Assembly (NCBI RefSeq): GCF_036170895.1
Contig: NZ_CP108036.1
Span: 8,343,501-8,407,500 of the forward strand
Reading direction: 5' to 3'
From: Streptomyces erythrochromogenes
GTDB taxonomy: Bacteria; Actinomycetota; Actinomycetes; Streptomycetales; Streptomycetaceae
DNA: 64,000 nt
Part shown: in pieces, positions 17,055-26,650 of the stretch
Numbering within the stretch: position 1 is the first letter of the stretch
How the letters are laid out: each line of letters begins with the position of its first letter
Program-made: the position numbers and the translations under genes
Notes under the pieces: model-generated
What the model was told of the DNA's origin: nothing
The model's input: only the letters and a program-made list of their open reading frames with translations
Databases searched by the model: none

Positions 17055-18152
17055 GTGAACGCGTACCTGGGGCGTGCCCCCGTTGCTCTTGCCGTCGCGG
17101 CGCTCGCCGTCACGCTCACCGCCTGCGGCACCACCGAAGCCGGCAGCGCCGGCAGCGGCGGCGACGGCGCGGTCAGGATCGGCCTGCTGCTCCCCGAGAA
17201 CGAGACCGCGCGGTACGAGAAGTTCGACAAGCCGCTGATGGAGAAGAAGGTCGCCCTGCTGACCCTCGGCAAGGGCAAGGTGCTCTACGCCAACGCGGGG
17301 GGCGACGCGGTCAGACAGAGCGCCCAGGCCGACGCGATGATCAAGGACAAGGTGGACGTCCTGGTCATCGACGCGGTGGACTCCAAGGCCATCGCCGGCG
17401 CGGTGACGAAGGCCAAGGAGGCGGGCATAGCGGTGGTCGCCTACGACCGCCTGGCCGAGGGCCCGATCGACGCCTACACCTCCTTCGACAACGAGGACGT
17501 CGGCCGCGTCCAGGGCAAGGCCCTGCTGGAGGCCCTGGGCGACAAGGCCCGCAACGGCAAGATCGTCATGATGAACGGCGCGGTCACCGACCCCAACGCC
17601 GCCAGCTTCAAGACCGGTGCCCGCTCCGTCCTGGACGGCAAGGTGAACGTCGGCAAGGAGTACGACACCGTCGAGTGGAAGCCGGAGAACGCCAACACCA
17701 ACATGGCGGCCGCGCTCTCCGCGCTCGGCAAGGACAAGGTCGTCGGCGTCTACTCCGCCAACGACGGCATGGCCGGCGGCATCATCTCCGCCCTCAAGGC
17801 CGCCGGCGTCTCCCCGCTGCCCCCGGTCACCGGCCAGGACGCCGAACTCGCCGGCGTGCGGCGCATCGTGGCGGGCGAGCAGTACATGACCGTGTACAAG
17901 CCCTACGCCCGCGAGGCCGAGGCCGCCGCCGAACTCGCCGTCCTCCTCGCCCAGGGCGAGAAGATCGACGGGATCATCAACCAGGTGGTCAGCAGCCCGA
18001 CCACCAAGCGCATCCCGGCCGTCCTCATCCCCGGCATGTCGGTGACCCGCGACAACATCCGCAGCACCGTGGTCCTCGACGGCGTCTACACCATCGACGA
18101 GATCTGCACCGACGCCCTCAAGGCCGCATGCCAGGAGACCGGCCTGAAGTAG
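17055..18152 (+). CDS. Sugar ABC transporter substrate-binding lipoprotein (XylF-like)
   Basis: The product is 365 residues. GTG 17055 follows GGGAGG. Signal and lipobox (VTLTAC, lipid-attached Cys about residue 24) place it on the outer face of the membrane. The fold is type I periplasmic binding protein: IGLLLPENETARYEKFDKPLME, VDVLVIDAVDSKAIAGAV, VVAYDRLAEG, VGVYSANDGMAGG, VTGQDAELAGV. The YDRL and NDGMAGG blocks are typical of D-xylose/ribose binders. No permease or ATPase gene is adjacent, so it either works with a transporter encoded elsewhere or acts as a sensor. The sugar identity is inferred from motif memory. Confidence 0.85.
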   Translation: MNAYLGRAPVALAVAALAVTLTACGTTEAGSAGSGGDGAVRIGLLLPENETARYEKFDKPLMEKKVALLTLGKGKVLYANAGGDAVRQSAQADAMIKDKVDVLVIDAVDSKAIAGAVTKAKEAGIAVVAYDRLAEGPIDAYTSFDNEDVGRVQGKALLEALGDKARNGKIVMMNGAVTDPNAASFKTGARSVLDGKVNVGKEYDTVEWKPENANTNMAAALSALGKDKVVGVYSANDGMAGGIISALKAAGVSPLPPVTGQDAELAGVRRIVAGEQYMTVYKPYAREAEAAAELAVLLAQGEKIDGIINQVVSSPTTKRIPAVLIPGMSVTRDNIRSTVVLDGVYTIDEICTDALKAACQETGLK

Positions 18153-19904
18153 CACCCGCGGCGGCGCGGACCCGCAAAGGGCCCCCGCCGCCCCCCCGCA
18201 GCGCCCGTACGTCCGCACGCTCGCGTGGCGGGATGAACACACGGGCTTGCCACCGCCGTTCGGGGAGGCGCTGCGGGCCGGGCCGGGCCGGGGCGCCGGG
18301 CGCCCCCGCCGGCCGGCAGCCCCCGCTCGCGCGTGTGGCGCACCGCGCCGGTCCAGCGGATCGCCCCACCCCCGGTCCCGGCTGCGGAGCCGATGCCGCG
18401 TACGCCCGCGAGGTGGCCCCGCCGACCCGGGGGAGCGGCTCCTGCTGACGGAGCATCCGAAGCACCGGCGCCCGGCCCCCGACCGGACCGCCGGCCACCC
18501 GGCCGCACGGAACGCCGACGTGCGTCCCCGCCGACAGGCCCGGACGCGACGGACACCGCAGCCTTCCTCGCCCCGGCCCCTGGGCGCCCCCGCCTCCGAC
18601 ACGGCCGGGCGGCCGGGCACCGGGCCACGTCCTGCTCCACGGAGCCCCCCCCCCGCAAATCAGGTACGCAGGCTTCGAGTGCTCCGTCGGGCGGCTGCCC
18701 CGGCAGCCACCCCGACGGAGCCGGCCCACCTGCGCATCGGCTTCCCCGCCTGCCGGTGCGTCACCGCACCGCCCGAAGCCCGGCTGCGGCGGACGGAGCG
18801 CGCCCGCCGCGCCCCATGGCGCGCGGGACCGGCACCGGCCTCCCCGGCGGGCTACCGCGCGGCGGACGCACCGTTCCGGCGGGCCCGCCACAACGCCCGC
18901 CCGCCACCCGGCCCCGGGCCGTGCGCCGGCCACCCGGCCCCGGGCCGTGCGCCGGCCACCCGGCCCCGGGCCGTGCGCCCGGGACCGGGCGCGGGGCAAC
19001 GCGGCCGCCCGCCGGCGCCCGGTCCGCCGCCCTGGGACTGTCACTGCGGTCGCCCGTCGGCGCCTGGCCCGCCCGCCCCGGGACGTCAGTGCGACGCCCG
19101 TCGGCGCCCGCCCACCCCGGGACCGTCACCGCGGCCGCCCGCCGGCGCCCGGTCCGCCGCCCCGGGACTGTCACTGCGGCCGCCCGCCCGCCCGAACCAC
19201 CGCGCCCCGGGACCGTCACCGCGGCCGCCCGCCCCGGGACCGTCACCGCGGCCGCCCGCCCCGGGACCGTCACTGCGACGCCCGCTCCGGGACCGGACGC
19301 GGGGCACCGCGGCCGCCCGCCGGCGCCCGATCTGCCGCCCCGGGACCGTTACCGCGGCCGCCCGCCGGCGCTGGCCGCCCGCCCCGGGGCGGTCACCGCG
19401 GCGCCCGCCCGGCCCGAACCACCGCGCCCCGGCCCGGGCGGTGTGAGCGACCTCACCGCCGCCACGCCCGACCGCATCCCCACCCGCCGGCCCGCCCTCC
19501 GCCCCCTCCCGGCCGAGCACCCGTAGAAGAAACCCGCAGGAACCCGCAAATCCCGGTAAAAGCCCAGCAGAAGCCCGCGAAAACCCTCCCACCCGGAACC
19601 CCGCACACCGCCCCCGCAGTCCCGCGGCCCCCGCGCACGCCCCGCCCGCCCGGAACGCCCCGGGAGTGACGCACACCACGCCGCCCCCACCCCGCCTCCC
19701 ACCCAACCAGTGCCAAATATGGACAAGCTGCCCATATGTTGCATTCAACTGGTTTGTTTCCATATGCCGCTTGATGGTGTGTCAGCAGAAAACACGCGGG
19801 GCATAATCGGCCCCGGTCGTCTCCGGAAGTGCTGGAGCCATCGGGGCACCGACTCCGCCCTTCGGCGCACACCCGCACCGGACCGACCCCCAAGGCGCCC
19901 GCAG
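18153..19904. other. 1.75-kb gene-free, repeat-rich region
   Basis: No frame resembles a protein. The middle is filled with GC minisatellites. The right end (19700-19800) is notably AT-rich, with ATATGG and two CATATG sites, and probably carries the promoter of the deacetylase gene. Confidence 0.55.
18903..18980. repeat. 26-bp minisatellite, three copies
   Basis: The unit GCCACCCGGCCCCGGGCCGT... repeats at 18903, 18929 and 18955. Related segments built on CCCGGGACCGTCACCGCGG recur six or more times between 19010 and 19400. Confidence 0.8.
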
Positions 19905-22055
19905 ATGTCCCTGGCCAGCCGCACCCGCACCGCGGCCCTGCTCGCCGCACTCACCGCCGGCGCCGCCGGGATCACCACCTGGGCCTACGGATACACCACC
20001 GCCCCCCGCCCCGCAGCCCCCCAGGCCCCCCTGCGCCCCAGCGTGACCCAGGGCACGGTCCTCCAGGTCGTCGCGCACCCCGACGACGACCTCTTCTTCA
20101 TGAACCCCGACCTGAGTCGCTCCATATCCACCGGCGTCAAGGTCACCACCGTCTACCTGACCGCCGGCGAGTCCGACGGCAGGAACGAAGCCCACAGCCC
20201 CCACCTGCAGGACCCCACCCGCCCCGCCGACCACGCCGCCTACGCCGAAGCCCGCCAGAACGGCATACGCGCCGCCTACGCCGAGATGGCCACCGGCCGG
20301 CGCACCAGCGCCTGGCAGCGCACCTCCATACCCACCACCGGCGGCGGCAGCGCCGAGGTCGACGTCCTCCTCGCCCGCCCCGAGGTCAACCTGGTGTGGA
20401 TGCAGATGCGCGAAGCCCGCAGCATCTCCGGCGACAACCCCGACAGCCTGCGCGGCCTGTGGGACGGCAAGGTCCCCGCCCTCGGCTCCCAGCTCGCCTC
20501 CGGCACACCCGTCGCCTCCCCCTTCTCCTACACCAAGGAGCAGGCCGTCCAGGCCATCGCGAACGTCTTCGCGCTCTACAAACCCACCACCATCCGCACC
20601 CAGGACCCCACCCCCGGCCGCACCCGGCCCGCCGGCGCCTTCCTCGACCACCAGGACCACATGTACGGGGCCCGCTTCGTGCAGGCGGCCACCGAACGCT
20701 ACGCCGCCTCCGCCGACCGCCCGCACTTCTCGGTCCAGAACTACGTGAGCTACCCCAACAGCTCCCTGCCCCCCACCCTCGACGCGAAGGCCGCCGAGGA
20801 GAAACTCGGCTACCTCAAGACCTACGCCTGGAGCGACCACCAGGACTGGTGCGGCAGCCCCGCCGGCTGCGGCGACCGCAAGACCGCGACCCGGCCCACC
20901 GGCGCCGGATGGAACCAGACCATCCGCTACAGCCGCGGCGAGAGCACCACCTGGATGACCCAAGGCACCCCCGGCCGGCTCTACGCCTTCGCCGCCCTCG
21001 ACGGCCAGATGGCCTACTGGACCCGCCCCACCCCCGCCGCCGACTGGCAGGGCCCCCGCTTCCTGCCCGCCACCGCCCCCGGCACCACCATCGACGCCGG
21101 CGCGTCCACCGCCCGCCTCCCCGACGGCCGCATCGCCGTCCTCGCCACCCGCACCACCCTGGGCACCACCCCCCAGGACTACCGGCGCGAGGCCGTCTAC
21201 GCCCTCCAAAGCGCCCCCGGCGCCGACTTCGGCCCCTGGCAGAGCCTCGGCACCCCCGACACCGGCGACACCTCCGCCACCACCGCCCTCGGCGCACCGA
21301 CCGCCACCGCCGACGCCACCGGCCGCATCACCGTCTACGTACGCGACTCCCGGCGCACCCTGCACGCCCGCACCCAGCCCGCCCCCGACACCGCCTTCGG
21401 CCCATGGCAGACCCTGGGCGGCACCGGCCTGCAGGGCGACCCGGTCACCGCCACCGACAGCGCCGGACGCCGCCACGTGTACGCGGCCACCGACACCACC
21501 GTCCTGGCCTGGACCCAGCCCGCCCCCGGCGCCCCGCTCGCCGGCCCCTTCCCCACCAACCTGCCCGCGACCACCGGCGTGCTCTCCGCGACACCGCAGG
21601 ACGACGGCGTCCGCCTCTCCTTCCGCCGCCCCTCCGCCGGCACCGTCACCACCACCCTGGCCACCGCCACCGCTGCCGCACCCGGCTTCACCCCGCCCGC
21701 CGACGCCGGCGGCGAAGGCGGCTACGGCGCCATCGCCACCGCCGGCCACCTCCTCGCCGGCCGCGCCGCCACCGGCACGGCCGCCGTCACCCTCCCCGGC
21801 CGGGCGCCCGCCTGGTCGGAGTCCCAGATGCTCTACACCGGCGCCCCGGCCGCCGTGACCGCACCCGACGGCACCGGCCTGGCCGCCGCCCTCGGCCTGG
21901 ACGCCGGCCTGCACCTCACCACCACACCCACACCCACCCCCAGCCCCACTCCCGGCGGGCCCGGCGGGTCCGGCGGGCCCGTGCCGTGGCACCGGGCCGT
22001 CGCACCCACCGCCCTCGCCCAGGCCGCCCGCCAGGGCTCCGGGTGGCACGGGTGA
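19905..22055 (+). CDS. Secreted PIG-L family deacetylase with beta-propeller-like C-terminus
   Basis: The product is 716 residues; ATG 19905 is the first one giving a signal (LASRTRTAALLAALTAGAAG). Residues about 40-310 are the PIG-L/LmbE zinc deacetylase domain: VVAHPDDDLFF supplies the metal-binding His and Asp, and FLDHQDHMYG the second His pair. The family removes acetyl groups from N-acetylglucosaminyl compounds. Residues about 345-650 form repeated units (FGPWQSLG, FGPWQTLG, GRITVYVRDSRRTLHARTQ) like the lectin-type propellers of secreted Streptomyces proteins. The tail is Pro/Thr-rich. A lipoprotein gene follows closely and may be co-transcribed. Confidence 0.85.
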   Translation: MSLASRTRTAALLAALTAGAAGITTWAYGYTTAPRPAAPQAPLRPSVTQGTVLQVVAHPDDDLFFMNPDLSRSISTGVKVTTVYLTAGESDGRNEAHSPHLQDPTRPADHAAYAEARQNGIRAAYAEMATGRRTSAWQRTSIPTTGGGSAEVDVLLARPEVNLVWMQMREARSISGDNPDSLRGLWDGKVPALGSQLASGTPVASPFSYTKEQAVQAIANVFALYKPTTIRTQDPTPGRTRPAGAFLDHQDHMYGARFVQAATERYAASADRPHFSVQNYVSYPNSSLPPTLDAKAAEEKLGYLKTYAWSDHQDWCGSPAGCGDRKTATRPTGAGWNQTIRYSRGESTTWMTQGTPGRLYAFAALDGQMAYWTRPTPAADWQGPRFLPATAPGTTIDAGASTARLPDGRIAVLATRTTLGTTPQDYRREAVYALQSAPGADFGPWQSLGTPDTGDTSATTALGAPTATADATGRITVYVRDSRRTLHARTQPAPDTAFGPWQTLGGTGLQGDPVTATDSAGRRHVYAATDTTVLAWTQPAPGAPLAGPFPTNLPATTGVLSATPQDDGVRLSFRRPSAGTVTTTLATATAAAPGFTPPADAGGEGGYGAIATAGHLLAGRAATGTAAVTLPGRAPAWSESQMLYTGAPAAVTAPDGTGLAAALGLDAGLHLTTTPTPTPSPTPGGPGGSGGPVPWHRAVAPTALAQAARQGSGWHG

Positions 22056-22133
22056 ACACCCCGGGCGACGATGACCACCCCGGCCGCCCCGGCCGCCCCT
22101 CCCCGTCCTGACCACCGGCGATCGGGGCCCTTC

Positions 22134-22712
22134 GTGACCGCTTACCGCACCGCCCGCACCCGCACCCGCACGCGGACGCGTCCGCGGACGAGAACCGTCC
22201 GCAGCCTGGCCCTGGCCGTCTGCCTCGCCGCCGCCGCGGCCCTCACCGCCGGCTGCCGTGACGACACCGCCCCGGCCTGGGAGTACCCGCGCCTCGCAGC
22301 CACCCTGAACGCCCTCTCCACCGCCCTCGCCCAGGGCTGCGCCACCCCCGACCCCGACCACTGCGCCGCCGGCCTCGACCGCCTCGACACCCTGGCCCGG
22401 CGCGCCTTCACCGAAGTCCTCGACCACCGCCTCCTTGACCAGGCCTGCCTCGCAGCGGAGAGCGAGGTACGCCGGGCCAGAACCCTGCGCCTGGCCGCCA
22501 CCGCCCAGGCCCGAAAACAGGAACAGGCCCAGAAACAGGAACAGGCGCAGGGGCAGGCGCAGGGGCAGGCGCGGCAGGACCCCCGCCACCCGGCCCTGGA
22601 ACAGGCGCGGCGGGCGGTGGCCGCCGAACAGGCGGCCTACCGCCGCCTGCTGGCCGCCCTGGAGAAGGTCCGCACCGCCCCGCCACCCGGCGCGGCGACC
22701 CGGCCCCTCTGA
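22134..22712 (+). CDS. Lipoprotein with Gln-rich coiled coil
   Basis: GTG 22134 gives 192 residues; ATG 22071, 15 bases after the deacetylase stop, is the in-frame alternative. An Arg/Thr repeat (TRTRTRTRPRTRT) precedes a hydrophobic core and the lipobox LTAGC, so the protein is membrane-anchored outside the cell. The mature part has two cysteines (QGCATPDPDHC) and is mostly helical, with a Gln/Lys/Glu-rich coiled coil (QARKQEQAQKQEQ) from tandem codons. No enzyme motif. Close spacing suggests an operon with the deacetylase. Its stop codon sits inside the first unit of the 14-bp minisatellite. Confidence 0.7.
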   Translation: MTAYRTARTRTRTRTRPRTRTVRSLALAVCLAAAAALTAGCRDDTAPAWEYPRLAATLNALSTALAQGCATPDPDHCAAGLDRLDTLARRAFTEVLDHRLLDQACLAAESEVRRARTLRLAATAQARKQEQAQKQEQAQGQAQGQARQDPRHPALEQARRAVAAEQAAYRRLLAALEKVRTAPPPGAATRPL

Positions 22713-22878
22713 CCCGGCCCCTCTGACCCGGCCCGTCTGGCCCGGCCCGTCTGGCCCGGCCCGTCTGGCCCGGCCCGTCTGGCCCGGCCCGTCTGGCCCG
22801 GCCCGTCTGGCCCGGCCCGTCTGGCCCGGCCCGTCTGGCCCGGCCCGTCTGGCCCGGCCCGTCTGACCCGGCCCGTCC
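22708..22878. repeat. 14-bp minisatellite (TCTGGCCCGGCCCG), about 12 copies
   Basis: Unit starts fall every 14 bases from 22708 to 22862. Most units are identical; the first two and the last have TCTGA instead of TCTGG. The array occupies the gap between two convergent genes and begins inside the stop codon of the lipoprotein gene. Confidence 0.9.
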
Positions 22879-22888
22879 GATTCCCCGC

Positions 22889-24277
22889 CTACGGCTGCAG
22901 GGGCGGGGCGGACAGCCCGCCGGCCTCGAGCGCCACCAGCGACAGCACCACGATCGAACCCGTCCACGCCAGCGGCGCCACCGACGCCGGCCGGCCGGCC
23001 CGGTCCACCTTCTCCGGCAGCTCACCCAGAGCGTTCCGCTTCGACAGCACCCACTGCAGCACCGGCCCCGCCTTCGCCGGCCGGCCCCCCGCCGCCCAGG
23101 CCAGCGCGAAGAACGCCGTACTGGGCGTCCACGCCACAGCCCCCCACGGAGCCCCCGGATCGTTGCCCGGAGTCAGCCCCCCGTTGGGCAGCAGCAGCGC
23201 CCGGTAGGTGGACTCCAGCGCCGCGGGCACACCGGCGGCCGCCGCGTTGAACGGCGGCGCCATGAACGCCACCGCACTGTCGCGCCCGTGCCGCCCGTCG
23301 ACGGTCCGCTGGTAGCCGAGCGGGAAGAACCGCTTGGAGATCCCCGCCGACAGCCGCCGCGCCGCCCGCGCCCAACGCACCGCATCCTGCGGCCGGCCCG
23401 CCTCCCGTGCCAGGTCCGCCGACGCGTTCAGCCCGGCCAGCAACGGCGCGGCCGTACCGATGTTCGCCGTCGCCGTCATCAGCTCCCAGTAGTCCGGAGA
23501 AGCCGGGGGCAACCCGTCCGCCCCCAGGGAGAGCACCGCACGGTCGGCCGCCTTGCGGATCATCGGATACAGGGCCGCCAGCCGCTCCCGCCGCCCCTCC
23601 ACGGGCGCCACCCGGTACCACTGCCACGCCGCCCACGGCACCCAGCCGTTGGCATCGAGCTGCCACCGCCTGCCGTCCGGCGGCCCCGAACCGTCCAGCT
23701 TCGTACGCGCCTCCCAGCTGCCGTCCCCGCGCTGGGTCGCCGCACTGTGCCGCAGGATCCGAAAAGCCTCCTCGTCATGCCCGGTGTGCGCGAACGCGGC
23801 ACACGCGAAACTCGAATCCCGCGGCCAGGAGTACATCCACCCCGGACTCCACCCCGCCGCCATCGCCCCGTTGGGCCGCAGCAGCGCCCGCATCGCCAGC
23901 AGCGCCCGCCCGGCCGCCGCCCGCTCGGCCGCCGACCGGCCCGGGACCCGGCCGGCCGCCAGCCAGGCCCGGCTCTGCCCGATCTGCCGCAGCGCCCGCC
24001 CGTCCCCGGCCGCGACCACCACCGACACCGACCGCCCCGAAGGCAGGTACCGCCACCGCCCCGACGCCAGCCGCAGCACATTGCTGCCCTCCACGTACCG
24101 GGCACCGGCGGCCAGCGACGCCGAAACCCCCTCGGCGGCACTCGCATTGGACAGCACACCGACGGTGGGAGCGGTCAGCCCCGACAACGGCGCATGACCG
24201 CCCGCCCCGCACACGGGAACGGCCGTACTCGTCAACGCCGCCGCAACCACCGCCCAGCAGCCGAGGACACCGGGCAT
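22889..24277 (-). CDS. Secreted six-hairpin glycosidase-like protein (GH15-like)
   Basis: The product is 462 residues. ATG 24277 follows GGAGGGAG; the signal ends near PVCGAG. The body has the (alpha/alpha)6 pattern with SWPRDSSFACAAFAHTGHDEEAFRIL (about residues 192-220), DANGWVPWAAWQWY and PDYWELMTATANIGTAAPLLAGL, as in GH15 glucoamylase-like and trehalase-like enzymes, where WPRD and WE carry substrate-binding and acid residues. It therefore probably hydrolyses an alpha-glucoside or other glycan outside the cell. It is convergent with the deacetylase-lipoprotein pair across the minisatellite. The exact substrate is not deducible. Confidence 0.75.
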   Translation of the reverse strand: MPGVLGCWAVVAAALTSTAVPVCGAGGHAPLSGLTAPTVGVLSNASAAEGVSASLAAGARYVEGSNVLRLASGRWRYLPSGRSVSVVVAAGDGRALRQIGQSRAWLAAGRVPGRSAAERAAAGRALLAMRALLRPNGAMAAGWSPGWMYSWPRDSSFACAAFAHTGHDEEAFRILRHSAATQRGDGSWEARTKLDGSGPPDGRRWQLDANGWVPWAAWQWYRVAPVEGRRERLAALYPMIRKAADRAVLSLGADGLPPASPDYWELMTATANIGTAAPLLAGLNASADLAREAGRPQDAVRWARAARRLSAGISKRFFPLGYQRTVDGRHGRDSAVAFMAPPFNAAAAGVPAALESTYRALLLPNGGLTPGNDPGAPWGAVAWTPSTAFFALAWAAGGRPAKAGPVLQWVLSKRNALGELPEKVDRAGRPASVAPLAWTGSIVVLSLVALEAGGLSAPPLQP

Positions 24278-24593
24278 CGCCACTCCCTCCGCCGCATCCG
24301 CGCACCCGCGCACCGGGCGCACGAGCGGACCCTGACCCCCACTCATCCTCGAAGACCACCGCCCGCCCCGCCACGGAAGCCCCGCCGCCCGGGTGAGCCG
24401 CCCCCCACGCACCCGCCCCGGCAGCCCGCACCGCCCGCCCCCGGCCGCCCGGCCCGCATCCCGCCCCGCCCCGGGATGCCGCACGCGGCGAACCGTGCAC
24501 ATCATGGGTGTTCGCGGGCCGTGCGATCACCACAGCCGGCGGGGCGCACCGGCCGCCCTTGCCCGACGGGCCCCCGCTGCGAAGGGGAGGCCC

Positions 24594-26141
24594 ATGAGCA
24601 CCATGGCGGCCGAGGGCGAGGAAGAACGCGTGAGCCCCTCCTCCCACACCGGCCCGGAAACCGGCCCCCGCCGACTCCCGCGCACCCTCCTGCCCGCCGC
24701 CGCGGCGACCCTCCTCGCCGCCGCCGGAGCCCTCGTCGCCGTCGGATGCTTCCTCGGCCTCTACATCCGCCCCACCTCCGACGACTGGTGCGCCGCCTGG
24801 AAAACCCGCGACCTGGGCGTCCTCGGCATCACCGCCGACTTCTACACCACCCAGAACGGCCGCATCGCCAACGCCTTCCTCAGCGGCCTCCTCTACCGCG
24901 GCGGACCGGCCGGCACCAAGATCCTCCCCACCCTCATCGCCGTCCTGCTCACCGCCGCCCTGGTCCTGCTGGGCCGCCGCCTCCTGCGCGCCCTCGGCCA
25001 CACCCCGCCCCTGCTGCTCCTGACCGCCTGCGCCCTGGTCCTCCAGGCACTCCTCTACTTCGCGGGCACCCGCAGCTACCAGGTCCTGCTGTGGGCCCCC
25101 GCCACCATCTCCCACACCCTGCCCAGCGTCATCGGCCTGTGGGCACTCCTACTGGCCCTGGCCACCGTCTCCCACCCCCGCCGGGCCGTCCGCACCGCCG
25201 GCCTCGCCGGCGCCCTCCTCATCGGCTTCGCCCTCGGCACCCTCAGCGAACCCTTCGCCCTCGTCACCGGCCTCGCCGCCGCCCTGACCGCCGTACTGTG
25301 CCTGCCCCGCCTGCGCCTGGCCACCACCTGGCGCCCCTTCACCTGGTGCCTGCTGTGGTGCACCGGCCTCGTGTGCGGCCTCGCCGTCCTCTACACCTCC
25401 CCGGGCGCCCGCTGGCGCCGCGCCCAGCAGCCCGAGAAGGAACCGCTGCTCTCCACGGCCGAACTGCGCGCCACCTACGAGGACTGGCTGCACATGTGGG
25501 ACACCGTCACCGGCCAGTGGGCCTACCTCGCCGCCCCCGCCGCCGGCCTCCTCCTGGGCCTGGCCGCCACCCTCCGCACCCCCCGACCCTCACCCTCACC
25601 CCCGCTCCCGGCCTCGGCCCCGCGGTGGACGCGGGCCGCCCTGCTGCTGCTCCCGCTGCCCGTGGTCGTCCTGGGCTCCTTCGCGGTCGCGGCGGGCCTG
25701 CGCAGCGGATACGGCCCCACCGGATGGACGTACGCCCGCACCTGGACGAGCTACCTGCTGCCCATGGAACTGGCCCTGTGCGGCTACGGAGCCCTGCTGG
25801 GCGCATGGGCCGGCCCCCGCCTCGCCGCCCGCCGCCCCGCCGGCCCGGGCACCCTGGCCGCCTGCGCCACGGCCGCGTTCTGCCTGACGCTCGCCTCGAC
25901 GGCCTCCCTCGTCCCCGGCCTCCAGCAGCTCACCACCACCACGGTGGCCCGCTCCATCGCCTGGGACGCCCAGAACGCCCGCATCCGCGCCGAGGCGGCG
26001 CAAGGCGCCACCAGCGTCGGCTACCGCCCCCTGCCCATCGGCAGCCTCGCCGAACCGTTCTTCACCGCCGACTACAACCGCGACTGGGTCGCCGCCTGCA
26101 TGTCCCGCTGGTACGGCGTCGACCGCATCCACCGCCGCTGA
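24594..26141 (+). CDS. DUF6056 family polytopic membrane protein
   Basis: The product is 515 residues. ATG 24594 lies just after GGGGAGG. About ten hydrophobic segments are visible, beginning LLPAAAATLLAAAGALVAVGCFLGLYI, followed by the extracytoplasmic motif RPTSDDWCAAW, which resembles the acidic loop of GT-C glycosyltransferase-like proteins. This architecture matches DUF6056, usually found in surface-polysaccharide loci. It may transfer or modify a glycan at the outer membrane face. The C-terminal soluble part ends DWVAACMSRWYGVDRIHRR. It is divergent from the glycosidase-like gene, supporting a cell-surface carbohydrate theme. Confidence 0.75.
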   Translation: MSTMAAEGEEERVSPSSHTGPETGPRRLPRTLLPAAAATLLAAAGALVAVGCFLGLYIRPTSDDWCAAWKTRDLGVLGITADFYTTQNGRIANAFLSGLLYRGGPAGTKILPTLIAVLLTAALVLLGRRLLRALGHTPPLLLLTACALVLQALLYFAGTRSYQVLLWAPATISHTLPSVIGLWALLLALATVSHPRRAVRTAGLAGALLIGFALGTLSEPFALVTGLAAALTAVLCLPRLRLATTWRPFTWCLLWCTGLVCGLAVLYTSPGARWRRAQQPEKEPLLSTAELRATYEDWLHMWDTVTGQWAYLAAPAAGLLLGLAATLRTPRPSPSPPLPASAPRWTRAALLLLPLPVVVLGSFAVAAGLRSGYGPTGWTYARTWTSYLLPMELALCGYGALLGAWAGPRLAARRPAGPGTLAACATAAFCLTLASTASLVPGLQQLTTTTVARSIAWDAQNARIRAEAAQGATSVGYRPLPIGSLAEPFFTADYNRDWVAACMSRWYGVDRIHRR

Positions 26142-26650
26142 CCCCCCACCCCCGATCCGAAGCCGCCCGGCCGAGCCGACCGCCCGCGACGTCCCCGCGC
26201 CCCGAGCCGCCGAGGCCAGCACACCCCGCACGCAATCGCGGCCCGCCGAGTCCCCCGACCGGCCCGGCGGCCGCCCCCCCCGGCCGCTCGCAGGCCGGCC
26301 GTCGGACGGCCGAAAGCCCCCTCGCCCGCCACCACGGCGAAACCTCCACACCCTCCGGCACACGGCGGGCCCGACCGGCACCGCCCGCCCCTCCCCGGCC
26401 GGGCCTTCACCCGTGCCCGACCGGGGAGGGGCGGGCCGCCCCCCCGCCACGTACCCGGGGAGCACCCGCCGCTCTCCCGGAAGCGCAACCGCCGCTGCCG
26501 CGCGCCCGCGCTCCGTCCGGACCCACCGGGCGCGACGCCCGCGGCTTCATCCGGCGCCCCGGGAACCCCACGACGAGCACCCGCCCGCCGCGGCCGGACA
26601 CCACGGCCCGGGGCCCGGGGACGGTGCGCCCGGGGGCCGGCCCGGCCGTC
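26142..26650. other. Intergenic region without recognised gene
   Basis: About 500 GC-rich bases between convergent genes. No frame shows a known family or signal peptide. Confidence 0.5.

Noticed and set aside
22708..22878. CRISPR-like repeat array
   Set aside because: The units are 14 bp with no unique spacers, so it is a minisatellite. No cas genes are present.
19782..22967. A 1061-residue minus-strand frame opposite the deacetylase gene
   Set aside because: It is Gly/Val-rich and mirrors the codon structure of the plus-strand gene, a common high-GC artefact. The plus strand shows a complete PIG-L domain.
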